DNA of 64,000 bases from Heloderma charlesbogerti (taxonomy: Eukaryota; Chordata; Lepidosauria; Squamata; Helodermatidae), in contig JANEZZ010001479.1 in the NCBI GenBank assembly GCA_026122225.1, positions 62,001 to 126,000 of the forward strand. Reading direction: 5' to 3'. This document shows positions 39,648 to 49,419 of this stretch, in pieces. The notes beneath the pieces were generated by a model, which worked only from the letters and a program-made list of their open reading frames with translations, was not told where the DNA came from and made no database searches. Position numbers and translations under genes: made by a program. Positions within the stretch are counted from its first letter, which is position 1, and each line of letters starts with the position of its first letter.

Positions 39648-39738
39648 ATGCTCTGACTTGGATTCCTGCATTGAGCAGGGGGTTGGACTCGATGGTCTTG
39701 TAGGCCCCTTCCAACCCTACTATTCTATGATTCTACAT
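39648..39738 (+). mobile_element. CR1 LINE 3' end, short fragment
   Basis: GATTCCTGCATTGAGCAGGG, GGACTCGATGGTCTTGTAGG and CTATTCTATGATTCTA. Confidence 0.9.
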
Positions 39739-40424
39739 TCCCGGGGAGTTTGCAATTTTCCCTCCTGCAAACAAAAAAATATTCCAGAATCCTGCTGACT
39801 TGATAGCTGGTGAGTGGAGGACGAAGTGCTCTGTTGTGATATAAACAGGATGCTGGTCAATTAATTTTACAGAGAGCTTTCAGGATATTACAACAAGCCT
39901 CCATACTGGCTACACACAGTGGGGGAGGGGGTTTAATGCTGCATCCTGTTTATTAATGGATGTTCCAGGAATGCACAAAGCTGCTAGAATGTAAGTATTT
40001 GAAATCCCTGACAGGCCAAAAAAAAAAAAATAAAGTTCTCACACTGGAAGTTGCCATCATAAGGAAGTCTTGCATCTCCCTTGTTTGCAAAAGACATAAA
40101 ATGTGTCACTTTGAACATTTAATTGTAACTTCCTTGGGATGTCTTCTCTTTGTCAGAGGGAAGGGTGGAGGGGGGTAAGACCGAAACAATGACATGAGCC
40201 ATTTGTGTGCCATTTAAAACAAACCAAGTTGCATTAGGTCACACAGCCAGTGCTTTTGAGAGGCTGCTTTTTCCAAGCAGTTAACTTGAACACTGAATTG
40301 GTGGCATGGATTTCTTTTAAAATAAATTTAATTGATGACATTTGCTGGTTAATAAGACCCTAGACCTGTAAATGTTATAGTCTCTTAGAGCATGGATGGG
40401 CAGACTTAAGGCTTGTGGAATCTA
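39739..40424. other. unassigned sequence
   Basis: No recognised gene or repeat; includes a 13-A run near 40021. Confidence 0.35.
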
Positions 40425-40610
40425 CTTGGTTTTTCACTTCATCACTGTTGGTTTTATTATTGGCTTTTATTGTTGTTTTTAATGTTTTTATATTTTTATC
40501 ACTTTTACTATTTTAATTGCTTTTAATGTGTTTTGTTGTTGTAAGCCGCCTTGGGAGGGCTTCTGCCCTGAAAGGCGGCCCAGAAATATTTTAAATAAAA
40601 TAAAATAAAC
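40425..40610 (+). mobile_element. LINE-derived 3' tail (L2-like), sense
   Basis: T-rich GTTTTTATTATT-like sequence, then GTAAGCCGCCTTGGGAGGGC, CTGAAAGGCGGCCCAGAAAT and an AAATAAAATAAAATAAA end. It is the reverse counterpart of 8925-9000. Confidence 0.7.
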
Positions 40611-41057
40611 CCTGAGACCCACCAATGAGAGCCAGGTATAAAATATTGGCCCAGAAAGGTGGACCTAGAACAGAACAAGGTGCCTCTGAGCACATGTTCA
40701 GCCCAGGAATTGGTTTCCAGAACTGGTTTCACACACAATTCTACTCTTGCTTTCCTCAAGGTTTCTTGCATAATTTAGGAGGAGAAAGGCTTTTCATTTT
40801 TGTTATTTTTTGGACAACTGGGAGTTAGATCTGCTTGGTGATCTGCTGCAAATCTTCTGGAGAGCTACCAGTAGATTCCCAATATACCTCCTTTCCACCC
40901 CTGTCTTAAGGTATTGAATATGTGCCTAGATCTGGAAGGTATGTTCTCCAACTCAGACTCCCTGGGGTCAATGGTTTAATCTGGGAACTGGGATTCCTGC
41001 TTTCTTGAACAGGTAATGTCATCTGGACTCAGATGGGGTGGAAGCAACATCCATTGA
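40611..41057. other. unassigned sequence
   Basis: No recognised feature. Confidence 0.35.
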
Positions 41058-41410
41058 GTCCACTACTACACAACCTTGCAGGCAGGAGGATGTGGTCACA
41101 CCAAACTCCTCAGACACAGAGGGTAAAAGGAAAGGTTCCTCCATTACTGACCCCTAGAGGGATGCCGCTTGCGCTGGCGTTTTCATGGAAGACTATAGCA
41201 GGGTGGTTTGCCATTGCCTTCCCCAGTCATGACTACCTTTCCCCCAGCAAGCTGGGTACTCATTTTACCGACCTCGGAAGGATGGAGGGCTAAGTCGACC
41301 TGAGCCAGCTACCCAAGACCCAGCTTCTGCTGGGATCGAACTCAGGTCATGGGGAGAGTTTCGGTTGCAATATTGCTGCCTACCACTCTGCGCCACACGA
41401 GGCTCTTGAC
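41058..41410 (-). mobile_element. tRNA-derived SINE (third family), minus strand, near full length
   Basis: On the minus strand the head reads GAGCCTCGTGTGGCGCAGAG with GTGGTAGGCAGC (A box) and GAGTTCGATCCC (B box). The body has CGAGGTCGGTAAAATGAGTA, CCCAGCTTGCTGGGGGAAAG and TGGGGAAGGCAATGGCAAAC. It is a well-preserved SINE and not a functional tRNA gene because the acceptor arms do not pair. Confidence 0.85.
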
Positions 41411-41659
41411 ACAGAGTGTACCCCCCCAAACAGTCCTCACTGCCCCCACACCATAGGAGCCAGGGACTGCAGCATCAGGCCATGGCCCTTTAAGAAACAA
41501 AGACAGAGACTCAGAGCAGATGGGGTTAACTGCAGGTCCAGACCACCCAGCCATCATAAGGCTTCAGAAGGCCTCTGCATGTTACTGAGACAACAGCTGT
41601 CCTTGAATGAGCACTTGCCACAGTGACCTGTCCAAGGTCCTGCAGGCCTGACCTGAATA

Positions 41660-41752
41660 ATAGAATCATAGAATAGTAGGGTTGAAAGGGGCCTATAAGA
41701 CCATCAAGTCCAACCCTCTGCTCAATGCAAGAATCCAAGCTAAAGTATCCCT
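41660..41752 (-). mobile_element. CR1 LINE 3' end, minus strand
   Basis: GAATCATAGAATAGTAGGGT, GACCATCAAGTCCAACCCTC and CTCAATGCAAGAATCC. Confidence 0.9.
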
Positions 41753-42809
41753 GTTTTGATCCCTATTGCCTGATGTGACTCTGCCCTTTCAATTGGAGCT
41801 ACAGCTTCAACTCAGTCTCCCCTAGGAGACTTGAGCTGAGCTAGGCAGAGGCAGAAGGCCAGACTCCCTAATTGTACCAGGCTCCCTAATTGTACCAGGC
41901 CTGCCCAACCAACGGGCTTCATACTACCAGCCAGTCACAAGAGCTCCTGCTCCAGTTCACAAAACGCACACAAACTGCACGCAAAAGTAGATATGGCTTC
42001 TCTTGCAAATCCATCAAAAAATCTCAGAGCTGAAGAAGAATTGAACTTAAGATCAGAAAAATGAGAAACCAACATTGACAGAAATCTGCCCAAATCTGTC
42101 CATCCCTCATTGGAGGTATCGCGGCCCAACACATCAGCCAGGCCCTGAGCATTTGCCTCCAATTTAACTTGCAGGATGTATTCTGTTTGCAAAATTTGGC
42201 TTTTCCGTCATGCAGGATTTAGACCCCTACGTCGGATACTGACTCCAGCTTGGTATCTTTGCTGCTGAACCATGGTGTGCACCCAGATTTTGATGTGAAA
42301 ACTGTAAACCTGGCCATCTCCTTTATGCCTTAGAAAGTGTCAAACTCCCGTTTAGCTGTTATTAACCTAATACATCACGGTGTCCTGGGGGCTGAGAAGG
42401 AGACAAAATAAAATCAATATGCGAGGGCTCAGAGGTTAAGGGAAACCATTGGGAAGTGTGCATTCCACTTACTGCTGAAGGGTTGTTCGAGGGCAACAAT
42501 TGCAGGCCAGAAAAATGGATGGTTCCAATAGATGTTCTCCCCAGAAAGTTGCACTGTGCAATTTTCAGAGGTCTTTCTAGGTCTTCTGTGCAGTCACCAT
42601 GAGGAGTGCTGTAAACTGCCATTCTGCCCTCAGGCAAACCATCTGTTTCTGTGCCAAACCACCCTGAGATATGATTTTTTTAAAACAATGTCATGTGGAT
42701 GATGATCAGTGATAGGTCAGGAAGTTAAAAAGTGCAATGCATAGGTTGTAACTGCAGTGAACCCAATGTGCAGAGTGTTTGGCATGATCCGGGGCCGAGT
42801 AAAGGCAGG
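41753..42809. other. unassigned sequence, about 1 kb
   Basis: No recognised gene or repeat. A short duplication CTCCCTAATTGTACCAGGC occurs twice near 41865-41901. Confidence 0.35.
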
Positions 42810-42859
42810 GGCTGCAGTTCAGTGGGAGAGTACATGGTTCTCAGGCGGAAGGTCCCAGG

Positions 42860-43314
42860 CAGGATGAATTAGACAATTATTTCAGTTCGTTCTTGATTAG
42901 GACTTACCCAGTTCATACCTTCCAGACCAAACATGGACTTGGATGCCATCTGTTGATGAAGTCTGTACATTTCCAAGGTCCCAGTGTGATTCATGGACCC
43001 CCAAAATTAAAAAAAAACAACACAAAAATTGGCCAACAGCATACATGTATTTGAAAAATGTGCATGAACAAGGTGTACTTTTGACAAATGTGTACAAACA
43101 TGTTTGAATCAATGGAAGAAGAATGTGTCTATTCCAAAGATGCACACAATTGATGTGAACCTTTGGAAAGATATGCAGAGAAATATGCACAAATTCTCAT
43201 GCAAAAAAAGAAAAGAAAAAGATCGCAATCCAATACGAACACAAGATGGAAAGAACGTTGAGTTGGAATTTGGAAAACTTCCACAAACTTGAGTTTTGCT
43301 TGTACGTACATCTA
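42860..43314 (+). mobile_element. small hAT-type element, TTTCAGTTCATTTTT family, nested in SINE
   Basis: 455 bp from CAGGATGAATTAG to GTACGTACATCTA. Flanks GTCCCAGG (42852-42859) and GTCACAGG (43315-43322) match at 7 of 8. The interior follows 60957-61393: CATTTCCAAGGTCCCAGTGT, ATTTGAAAAATGTGCATGAA and TTTGAATCAATGGAAGAAGA. Confidence 0.88.
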
Positions 43315-43390
43315 GTCACAGGTTCGATCCCCAGCATTGCCAGGTAGGGCTGTCTGAGACCCTGGAGAACCACTTGCAGTCAGTGTAGAC

Positions 43391-43661
43391 CATGGACGTT
43401 GAACCTCTTTTAGCCTGAGAGCAGAATTCTACTTTGGAGAAGTTCTCAGGGGCTGCATTCCGGCAGTGGGCAGGGTCAAAGGCAAAAGGGGAGGCCCCCT
43501 AAATACCAGCATATTTTAGTTTAAAGCTGTTACTGCCAGTAACTCTCCTGCTATGGCTGGATGAGGCTCAGCGTTAGGTTAAACTAAGGGGCAATCCAAA
43601 ACCAGGGTAATCCAAAAGCAAGTCAATAAGCAGGCAATGGTCAAAGGCACAGTTTTACAGG

Positions 43662-43703
<42 letters not shown>

Positions 43704-44420
43704 GTTCCATAAGAGAGCTCTGAAGAGCAGCCAAGGTCCAAACACAGATTACCCATTAGATAGAATACACAGTCCAAGAAGCAGAGGCAAGCAGGAGTCC
43801 AAGGTCAGTAGCATGAAGGTTCAATCACAGAGCAAGGTCAGGGGAACAAGGCACTGGAGCTGGTAGAAGACGTTGTTTCCAGCAATGGCAGGGCTGGCGC
43901 GGCAGGCTTGTATTGCCAGAGCTTCCTGAGCCCCACCCAGGGCTCAGCTGCAGTTTGCTTCAGGCCTTGCTCCTGAGGAGTCCCTTCCTCTCAAGAAGTC
44001 TTTCTTTCTGTTTGAGCACTTCTCCTTAAAGGAGCCCTGCTGGCCTGCTTCTTGAGGCGGCGATGATCTAGGGGGCTAGGTGGTTGCCCAGCCTCTGCCT
44101 CAGAGGCGGAACTCCCCTCCTCCTGTGAGGATGGAGCCATGGTCATCTCCCCAGTGGGCCCAGGCTCCCCCAGGTCTCCTTGTTGCTGGCCATCTCTGTG
44201 AGCTCTAGCTCATCCTCAGAGAGGGATTCCTCCAGTGGGGACATGACAGTAGCTAAGCCTTTAGAGAGGCATTTCAACCTCTTAGAATGGGGGAAAAATG
44301 TGAAAAAGCCAGGAAAAGATCAAGCAGTCAGTGGAGAAGGGGTGGGGCCAGTGGAAGGGGCCACCTGGGGAACCCTGGGTGGTTGGATTTGGCCTGCGGA
44401 GATGAGGTTCAACACCCCTG
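43391..44420 (+). mobile_element. hAT-type element, CAGGGG-end family, nested in SINE and itself split
   Basis: It starts CATGGACGTTGAACCTC and ends GGTTCAACACCCCTG, flanked by the exact 8-bp repeat GTGTAGAC (43383-43390 and 44421-44428). The outer parts match the compact copy at 34550; the middle 705 bases are a later insertion (43544-44248). Confidence 0.92.
43544..44248 (-). mobile_element. probable solo LTR nested in the hAT-type element
   Basis: On the minus strand it begins TGTCATGTCCCCACTGGAGG. The hAT-family sequence breaks at GCCAGTAAC and resumes at CAGTAGCTAAGCC, so the flanks are GTAAC (43539-43543) and GTAGC (44249-44253), 4 of 5 identical. The minus-strand start is acidic when translated (LEESLSEDELELTE), in the style of the LTR at 10844. 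A (GA)n run lies at 43664-43700. The other terminus is not a clean CA. Confidence 0.55.
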
Positions 44421-44480
44421 GTGTAGACAGTACAGTGCCAGATGGACCAGTGTTCCAACTCCATATAAGGTGTGGCAAAG

Positions 44481-44759
44481 CGCATGCAATTAGAACTGTG
44501 GTGAGTGGAGAGTGAATTGGTATCACAACATGTCAGCTTTCTGTGTCTACTAGCCAGGGGTGGCAGATGCAGAGGGGCAGAGAGCGGCAGCAAGGTGTTA
44601 GAGGAAAGAACTTCCTGGGCTGCCCTACATCTCTTAAGCAGGCCTGCTGCCCTCATGATGTCCTGTTATCAGCACTGAAGTTAGATTCCGTGCCAGTCAG
44701 GTTAGCTTTTGCACATGGAATAGGGTGAGGGTGGCATCTTTTCCTTCAGCACAGGCCAC
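44481..44759. other. short unassigned stretch
   Basis: No recognised feature. Confidence 0.3.
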
Positions 44760-44807
44760 AAAATGTTGAGCCAGCTCTGTGATGATCCATAGATCAGTGG
44801 TACAGCC

Positions 44808-45347
44808 TGTCAGGAGTGCTCTGGTGGCCTCTCCCAGTAGATTCCGATAGCCAACTCAAGACACAGGCAAAAGGATTTCTTTTCAAAGCTTTAATCCTTT
44901 TACAACTTAATGACTCTTTCAGATGCTGATCACAAGCGACTAAAGCAAGGAACAGCAGAGTGGCCTAAGCTTCAAGTAGTCAGTTGATCCCCGTTTGAAA
45001 GAGAGTCACTTGAAGACCCAGAACGTATGGGCTAGGGAGAGATCCTCTCTCTTTCCCTTGGGTCCATGGGAGGTGGCCACTGTTTGCGCGCCAAACGGGC
45101 ACTACGCCTCCTTTCCGCGCCCTCCGTCGCTCGTCGCTCCCTGTGTCTGCGTCGAGCGTCTAGCAAGCCCCCCTCCTGCACTCTCTCACTGCCAGGGTCA
45201 CTATCTATCTCAGGAATGCTGGCAGGAGGAATCTCTGCCAGGTGCTGAGCCTGTGAGGGATGAGCTGGCCCCTCTCCCATGGATTGCTTTTCCTCCTCAG
45301 AATCCAAACTGCTCTGAGGTTGTCTGGGCTCAGTTTCCACCCTGACA
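44808..45347 (-). mobile_element. solo LTR, family 1, copy B (minus strand)
   Basis: Plus-strand ends TGTCAGGAGTGC and TTTCCACCCTGACA are the inverted TG...CA termini of the LTR at 10844. It sits inside a SINE, which fixes both edges. Flanks CAGCC and TCGCC match at only 3 of 5. The same reading frame as in copy A lies inside. Confidence 0.82.
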
Positions 45348-45349
45348 TC
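45032..45349 (-). pseudogene. open frame embedded in the LTR, copy B
   Basis: The frame enters at the LTR edge (45349 downwards) and closes at 45032-45034, the same relative position as in copy A. It aligns with copy A without gaps over about 105 codons: shared blocks include DSEE, DSDPGSERV, LLDARRR and EGAERRRSARLA. Roughly six in ten residues agree by eye. No in-frame ATG near the start. Function unknown. Confidence 0.45.
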
Positions 45350-45547
45350 GCCCTTGCTTTGTATGCAGACGGTCCCAGGTTCAATTCCTGGCATGACCAA
45401 GCCAGCTGGGAAAGTCCCTGCCTGAAACCCTGGACAGTGCCGACTAGATGGACCAGTGGTCTGATAAGGCAGCTTCTGTAGTTCCTAAGAACCGTTGTGG
45501 ACCTTTTGCAGCACCACTGCTGAAGTCCCAAGTTCTTCCTGCTCAGT

Positions 45548-46417
45548 TAGGGATGTACGAAAGTCGCTTACGGTTTCGCGGATCTGCTTCACGGTGTGGG
45601 GGGGAGGCGCTCTGTCCCTCCCCCTGGAATCCTCGATGGGGAGGGAGGTGCTCCGTCCCTCCCCCCGGAGTCCTGCCTGGCTGGCTCCGCTCTGCGGGGA
45701 TTCCGCAGAGCTGCCGGCTGGCTCCACCCGCAGCTGGACATCCAGCCGCTGGGCAGCAGGGACGCAAATGGTGGCTGCTGTAGCTGCTGCCATTTGCATC
45801 TCTGTATTTAACCATGATAGGCTACGTAAATATTTACGTAGCCTATCATGGCAAAGTAAAAAAAAAAAAGTGTATGCAAATGGCGGCAGTTACGGCGGCC
45901 GCCATTTGCTTTCCTTATTTTTCACCATTTTAGTCTACTATTATGTAGACTATTACATAGACTATTACGGCGAAAATAAAGGGGAATGCAAATAGCGTAG
46001 TGGGCGCTATTTGCATTCCCTTTTGATTCGCCGTTTTAGCCTACGTAAATATTTACGTAGACTAAAACGGCAAAAAATAAGGAACGCAAATGGCGGCCGC
46101 TACACCGTTTTTTTTTTTTTACCCAGACATGATAGGCTACGTAAGTCTTTACGTAGCCTATCACATCTGGTTAAAAAAAACAAAAAAGACCAGACTGCAA
46201 ATGGCGGCCGTGGCAGCTGGTCGGAAGACCAGCTGCAGCTGCAGCCGCTGCTGGAGCCACCGCCGTCCGGAACATCTGCCCCAGGTAAGTCTCGTCCCAG
46301 GAGGGATCCGCGGGGGGGCGGGGGGGTGGGAGGCCGTTCTACCACGGGTTTCGAGGGCCCGAATGCCAGTGCATTCGGCCTCACCAAAATCCGTGGCGGA
46401 ATTCTCCGCCATCCCTA
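45548..46417 (+). mobile_element. hAT-type hairpin-array transposon, copy 6, longest
   Basis: 870 bp starting TAGGGATGTACGAAAGTCGC and ending ATTCTCCGCCATCCCTA, flanked by the exact 8-bp repeat TGCTCAGT (45540-45547 and 46418-46425). It has four AT-centred palindromes (centres near 45831, 45945, 46050 and 46145), alternating with GC-rich ones, and the CCGAATGCCAGTGCATTCGG hairpin near the right end. Compared with copy 1 the left end block is partly duplicated (GGCGCTCTGTCCCTCCCCC then GGTGCTCCGTCCCTCCCCC). Confidence 0.93.
45812..45851. repeat. perfect 40-bp palindrome
   Basis: CCATGATAGGCTACGTAAAT is followed directly by its exact reverse complement. It is the cleanest AT-centred hairpin in copy 6. 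Confidence 0.97.
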
Positions 46418-46425
46418 TGCTCAGT

Positions 46426-46769
46426 CAGAAGAAGCTGGCATGCCAAAATCTTGCCGGCTGCTGTTATCCAGTGCCACAAGGCTCCAATTTTCTTTTTTCC
46501 CAGCAGCATTAGCTTGATCAGAATAGCATTCTCCAAGGCTGTTACCTATATTGAACCTCCAGAAGCAGTCACCTGAACCTCCAGAAGCAGTCACCGTTGC
46601 CTTCTTACCCTGCTTGTAGACTTTCCAGAGATGTCTGTCTGGCCACTGTTGTAAACAGCATGGTGGGCCCATGTGGGCTGATTCATCAGGCTGGATACAC
46701 AACAGTTCCAGAATGAAAGGAAGATGTAACTTAACGTTACCCCTAATGGGTCTCTATATTACATTTGCT
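46426..46769. other. unassigned sequence
   Basis: Contains a tandem duplication of TTGAACCTCCAGAAGCAGTC near 46551-46592. No gene. Confidence 0.35.
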
Positions 46770-46895
46770 GAGCCCAGCCTTCCCCAACCTGGGCTCCTCC
46801 ATATGTTTTGGACTACAGGCCCCATCACCCCTGACTATTAGCCATGTTGGCTGGGGCTGATAGGAGCTGTAGTCCAAAATATTTGCAGGCCATCC
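46770..46895. repeat. palindromic dispersed repeat, copy 4
   Basis: CTCCATATGTTTTGGACTAC and GTAGTCCAAAATATTTGCAG are inverted arms around TGTTGGCTGGGGCTGATAGG. Confidence 0.75.
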
Positions 46896-47034
46896 GGTTG
46901 GTTGCCTTAGCCTGTCTTTGTGCCCTGTCCAACTTACGTGTGGGGATTGTCTTTCATATGGGGTGAGGGAACTGCATTCCCTCATCAAAGATTTCTCCCT
47001 TTCTCTTGCTCCATAAGTTAATAGATGGAGTGGT

Positions 47035-47431
47035 AGGAGAGACGGAAAGAACTGGGCATGTTTAGCCTTGAGAAGAGGAGACCGAGGGGAGATATGATAG
47101 CGCTCTTCAAGTCCTTGAAAGGTTGTCACAGAGAGGAAGGCCAGGATCTCTCCTTGATCATCCAGAGTGCAGGACACGGAATCATGGGCTGAAGTGACAG
47201 GAAGCCAGATTCTGGCTGAACATCAGGAAAAACATCCTGACTGTCAGAGCAATACGACAATGGAACTGATTCCCTAGGGAGGTGGTGGGCTCTCCCACAC
47301 TGGAGGCATTCAAGAGGAGGCTGGACAGCCATCTGTCAGGTCTGCTCTGACTTGGATTCCTGCATTGAGCAGGGGGTTGGACTCGATGGCCTTGTAGGCC
47401 CCTTCCAACCCCACCATTCTAGGATTCTATG
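47035..47431 (+). mobile_element. CR1 LINE 3' fragment
   Basis: AAAGAACTGGGCATGTTTAG, GTCACAGAGAGGAAGGCCAG, CTGGAGGCATTCAAGAGGAG and CCTTCCAACCCCACCATTCT. 5'-truncated, several frame breaks. Confidence 0.9.
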
Positions 47432-47439
47432 GTAGGGTG

Positions 47440-47890
47440 TGCAATTGGGGAAACACTGGGGAGTGAACACTCTTGCCCCCTTCCCCAGATGATTGTTTCA
47501 AGGTTTTGGATGGAGCTGTTTGCTAAGGGTCTCTTAAAGTTCTCGTCTGTACTTGTGGACAGAGAAATCAATGGGAGGGGACATTTCACTGAACTTCTCC
47601 AGAGGGAGGAGAAATTCTGCAACGGTTTCTGAGTGGTGGTGGGGGAAGGGTACAGCAGCAGCTGCGTTGGCAACCTGGTCACCATTTCATTCATTTGAAC
47701 ATTGTTCCAGCGCATTGTGCGGGGGGGGGGAAATGGTGGCCGTCACCCCAAAAATGGTGGCGAACGTTCGGAGACAATACTGCGAAGTGGCTTTCTTTGT
47801 CTAAGGGTGTGTGTGTGTGAGAGAAAAAGTCAAATCCCAGAATTTTCCTCTAGACGTGGAGCGTGTGTGTATAAAGCTTGTTTTTCAGAG
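47440..47890 (+). repeat. unclassified dispersed repeat, member 2
   Basis: CATTTCACTGAACTTCTCCA and GGAGGAGAAATTCTGCAACG match 10240-10290; AAATGGTGGCGAACGTTCGG and GGAGACAATACTGCGAAGTG match 60335-60375. Confidence 0.55.
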
Positions 47891-49171
47891 TAGGCCACTG
47901 CCCCTTGAATTAGGACCAGAAAGGCAGGGGTCTATGCTACCTACTGACCTGGGCCAGCCCTGGTACCGGCCTCCGTTTCTGATAGCATCAAATGAATAGC
48001 CAACTGATCAGAGGAACAAGACTAGAAAGGATTGATCTATGTAAAAACACGAGCAGAAATGTACTGTAACATGGGCCAGCTTGTTGAAAACCCAACACTT
48101 CTTTTCTTATCTAGCTCTCTCTCACACACACAGGGATTGCTCCCTGAAGTCCCAGTGGCTGGTGTAATTCAGTCTCATTTCCTTCTCTGGCACAATTAAA
48201 AACCTTTTTCCTAAAGACACCACAGCTGAACAGATTCAAAAGCTGCAACCCCCCCCTCCAGCTGAGTTACTCAATAATCTGCCTTCCTGTAGTCAACCAA
48301 AGCAACAATCACGGGGTCCTATTACACCTACTTGTGGGTGCTTTTGCGGTGTCAAACCTCTCCTGACACCATCCAAAAGAGAAAGAAAAGGTGAACCCAG
48401 TAATTACAGCACCACGGCGGTGGGATTTCTGCGGGGGCGAACTTCGTAGCCGGGTGCAATCAAAAGATTGGATCACTTTTGGTGACAGACTGAGAATTAA
48501 AACAAAGGCAGCTTCCAAAAATCGAGAATATCCAGTCCTCTAGAATTACAGGAACAAATGGCTTTGACAATTATAGCTTTTACAGACCTGCACCAGTGTC
48601 ACAGCACAAAATGAGGAAGGAAGATTATTTTGCCTGTTTTGAAATGCTTTGAATGTTATATTCTGTTGAGTTCATGTCGCATGGGGAAAATGGGGCAGAG
48701 AAATATCTACCCAGTGTCATTTTATTTAGTGTATGTTTCCCCCTATTTTCTAGTCTCTAACACTTGTAAATTGCTGTCCTTATTTTTGCCGTTGGTTAAT
48801 GCCTTATTAACGTTGTATTAGTGTGACTTGCTAGAACAGAATGGGGAATGGATGCATCTTTTCTCTAGTGAAGACGCATCTAAATTCATCCACATTAATC
48901 TTGTGTGCATATGACTGCAGCGTGCACCCGGCTATTTCAAGCCCTGGGCATGTGCTAAAATGTGGCCATGTTTCCAATGCTCAGAGTCTAGGGGAACGTC
49001 CTCCTGAGTTCATGTCCTCCATTCACATGCATATGCAAAATTGGATGTGTACATGTGTAATGATGAATGTGGGAAAGGAGGGATGTTTTCCAGAGGTGTG
49101 GCAATTGTACACACTGTGTTCCAACCATGTAGGGAATATGGAACTGGGAAGGCAGAGGTTTGGGAAGATTT
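47891..49171. promoter_or_regulatory. repeat-poor stretch, possible conserved block at 48000-48550
   Basis: No repeat or coding signal recognised. AT-balanced sequence with GGTGTAATTCAGTCTC and ACTCAATAATCTGCC. Candidate only. Confidence 0.25.
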
Positions 49172-49266
49172 ATGCTGCAACCCTATACACACTCACCTGG
49201 GAGTAAATCCCATCAGACTCCATGGGGCAGAATTCTCAGTAGATGTGCATAGGACTGCACTGTTAG
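49172..49266. repeat. small inverted-repeat element with GCAATCCTAT-like ends
   Basis: GCAACCCTATACACACTCAC at the left and TGTGCATAGGACTGCACTG at the right are inverted copies; CCTGGGAGTAAATCCCATC is the usual interior. Related ends occur at 28749 and 63561. Confidence 0.6.
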
Positions 49267-49324
49267 AAGAGTAACAGTTGAATAAACATCAGAAGCTATG
49301 CGCAGGGAGAGGCTCATCTCATCA

Positions 49325-49419
49325 TCAGCCTGGTGCCCTCCAGATCATTTGGACTACAGGTCCCATGAACCCCTGCAAGCATGGTCAATGGTCAGGGATT
49401 ATAGGGGTTGTAGTCCAAA
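49325..49419. repeat. palindromic dispersed repeat, copy 5, left part; right part resumes at 52635
   Basis: CTCCAGATCATTTGGACTAC and GGGGTTGTAGTCCAAA, interrupted by BovB. AGTCCAAAACATCTGAAGGG at 52635 continues it. Confidence 0.8.

Larger units (their letters stand above)
42810..44480 (+). mobile_element. tRNA-derived SINE (second family), split by two hAT-type elements
   Basis: Three pieces make one SINE: GCTGCAGTTCAGTGGGAGAG...GGTCCCAGG (42810-42859), GGTTCGATCCCCAGCATTGC...CAGTGTAGAC (43321-43390) and AGTACAGTGCCAGATGGACC...ATATAAGG (from 44429). The insertions at 42860 and 43391 belong to two different hAT groups. Confidence 0.85.
44760..45490 (+). mobile_element. tRNA-derived SINE (second family), split by an LTR
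   Basis: AGATCAGTGGTACAGCC (head) precedes the LTR. After it, TTGCTTTGTATGCAGACGGT, GGTTCAATTCCTGGCATGA (B box), CCCTGCCTGAAACCCTGGAC and CTAGATGGACCAGTGGTCTG complete the SINE. Confidence 0.8.

Noticed and set aside
41058..41410. tRNA gene
   Set aside because: A- and B-box-like sequences are present, but no cloverleaf closes and SINE body sequence follows directly.
15254..44420. Segmental duplication to explain the same GTGTAGAC insertion site in two SINEs
   Set aside because: The inserted bodies differ and the sequences outside the SINEs do not match, so two independent insertions are simpler.
45032..45349. A viral accessory gene in the LTR
   Set aside because: No similarity to a known accessory protein was recognised and no ATG starts the frame; only an unidentified conserved frame is supported.
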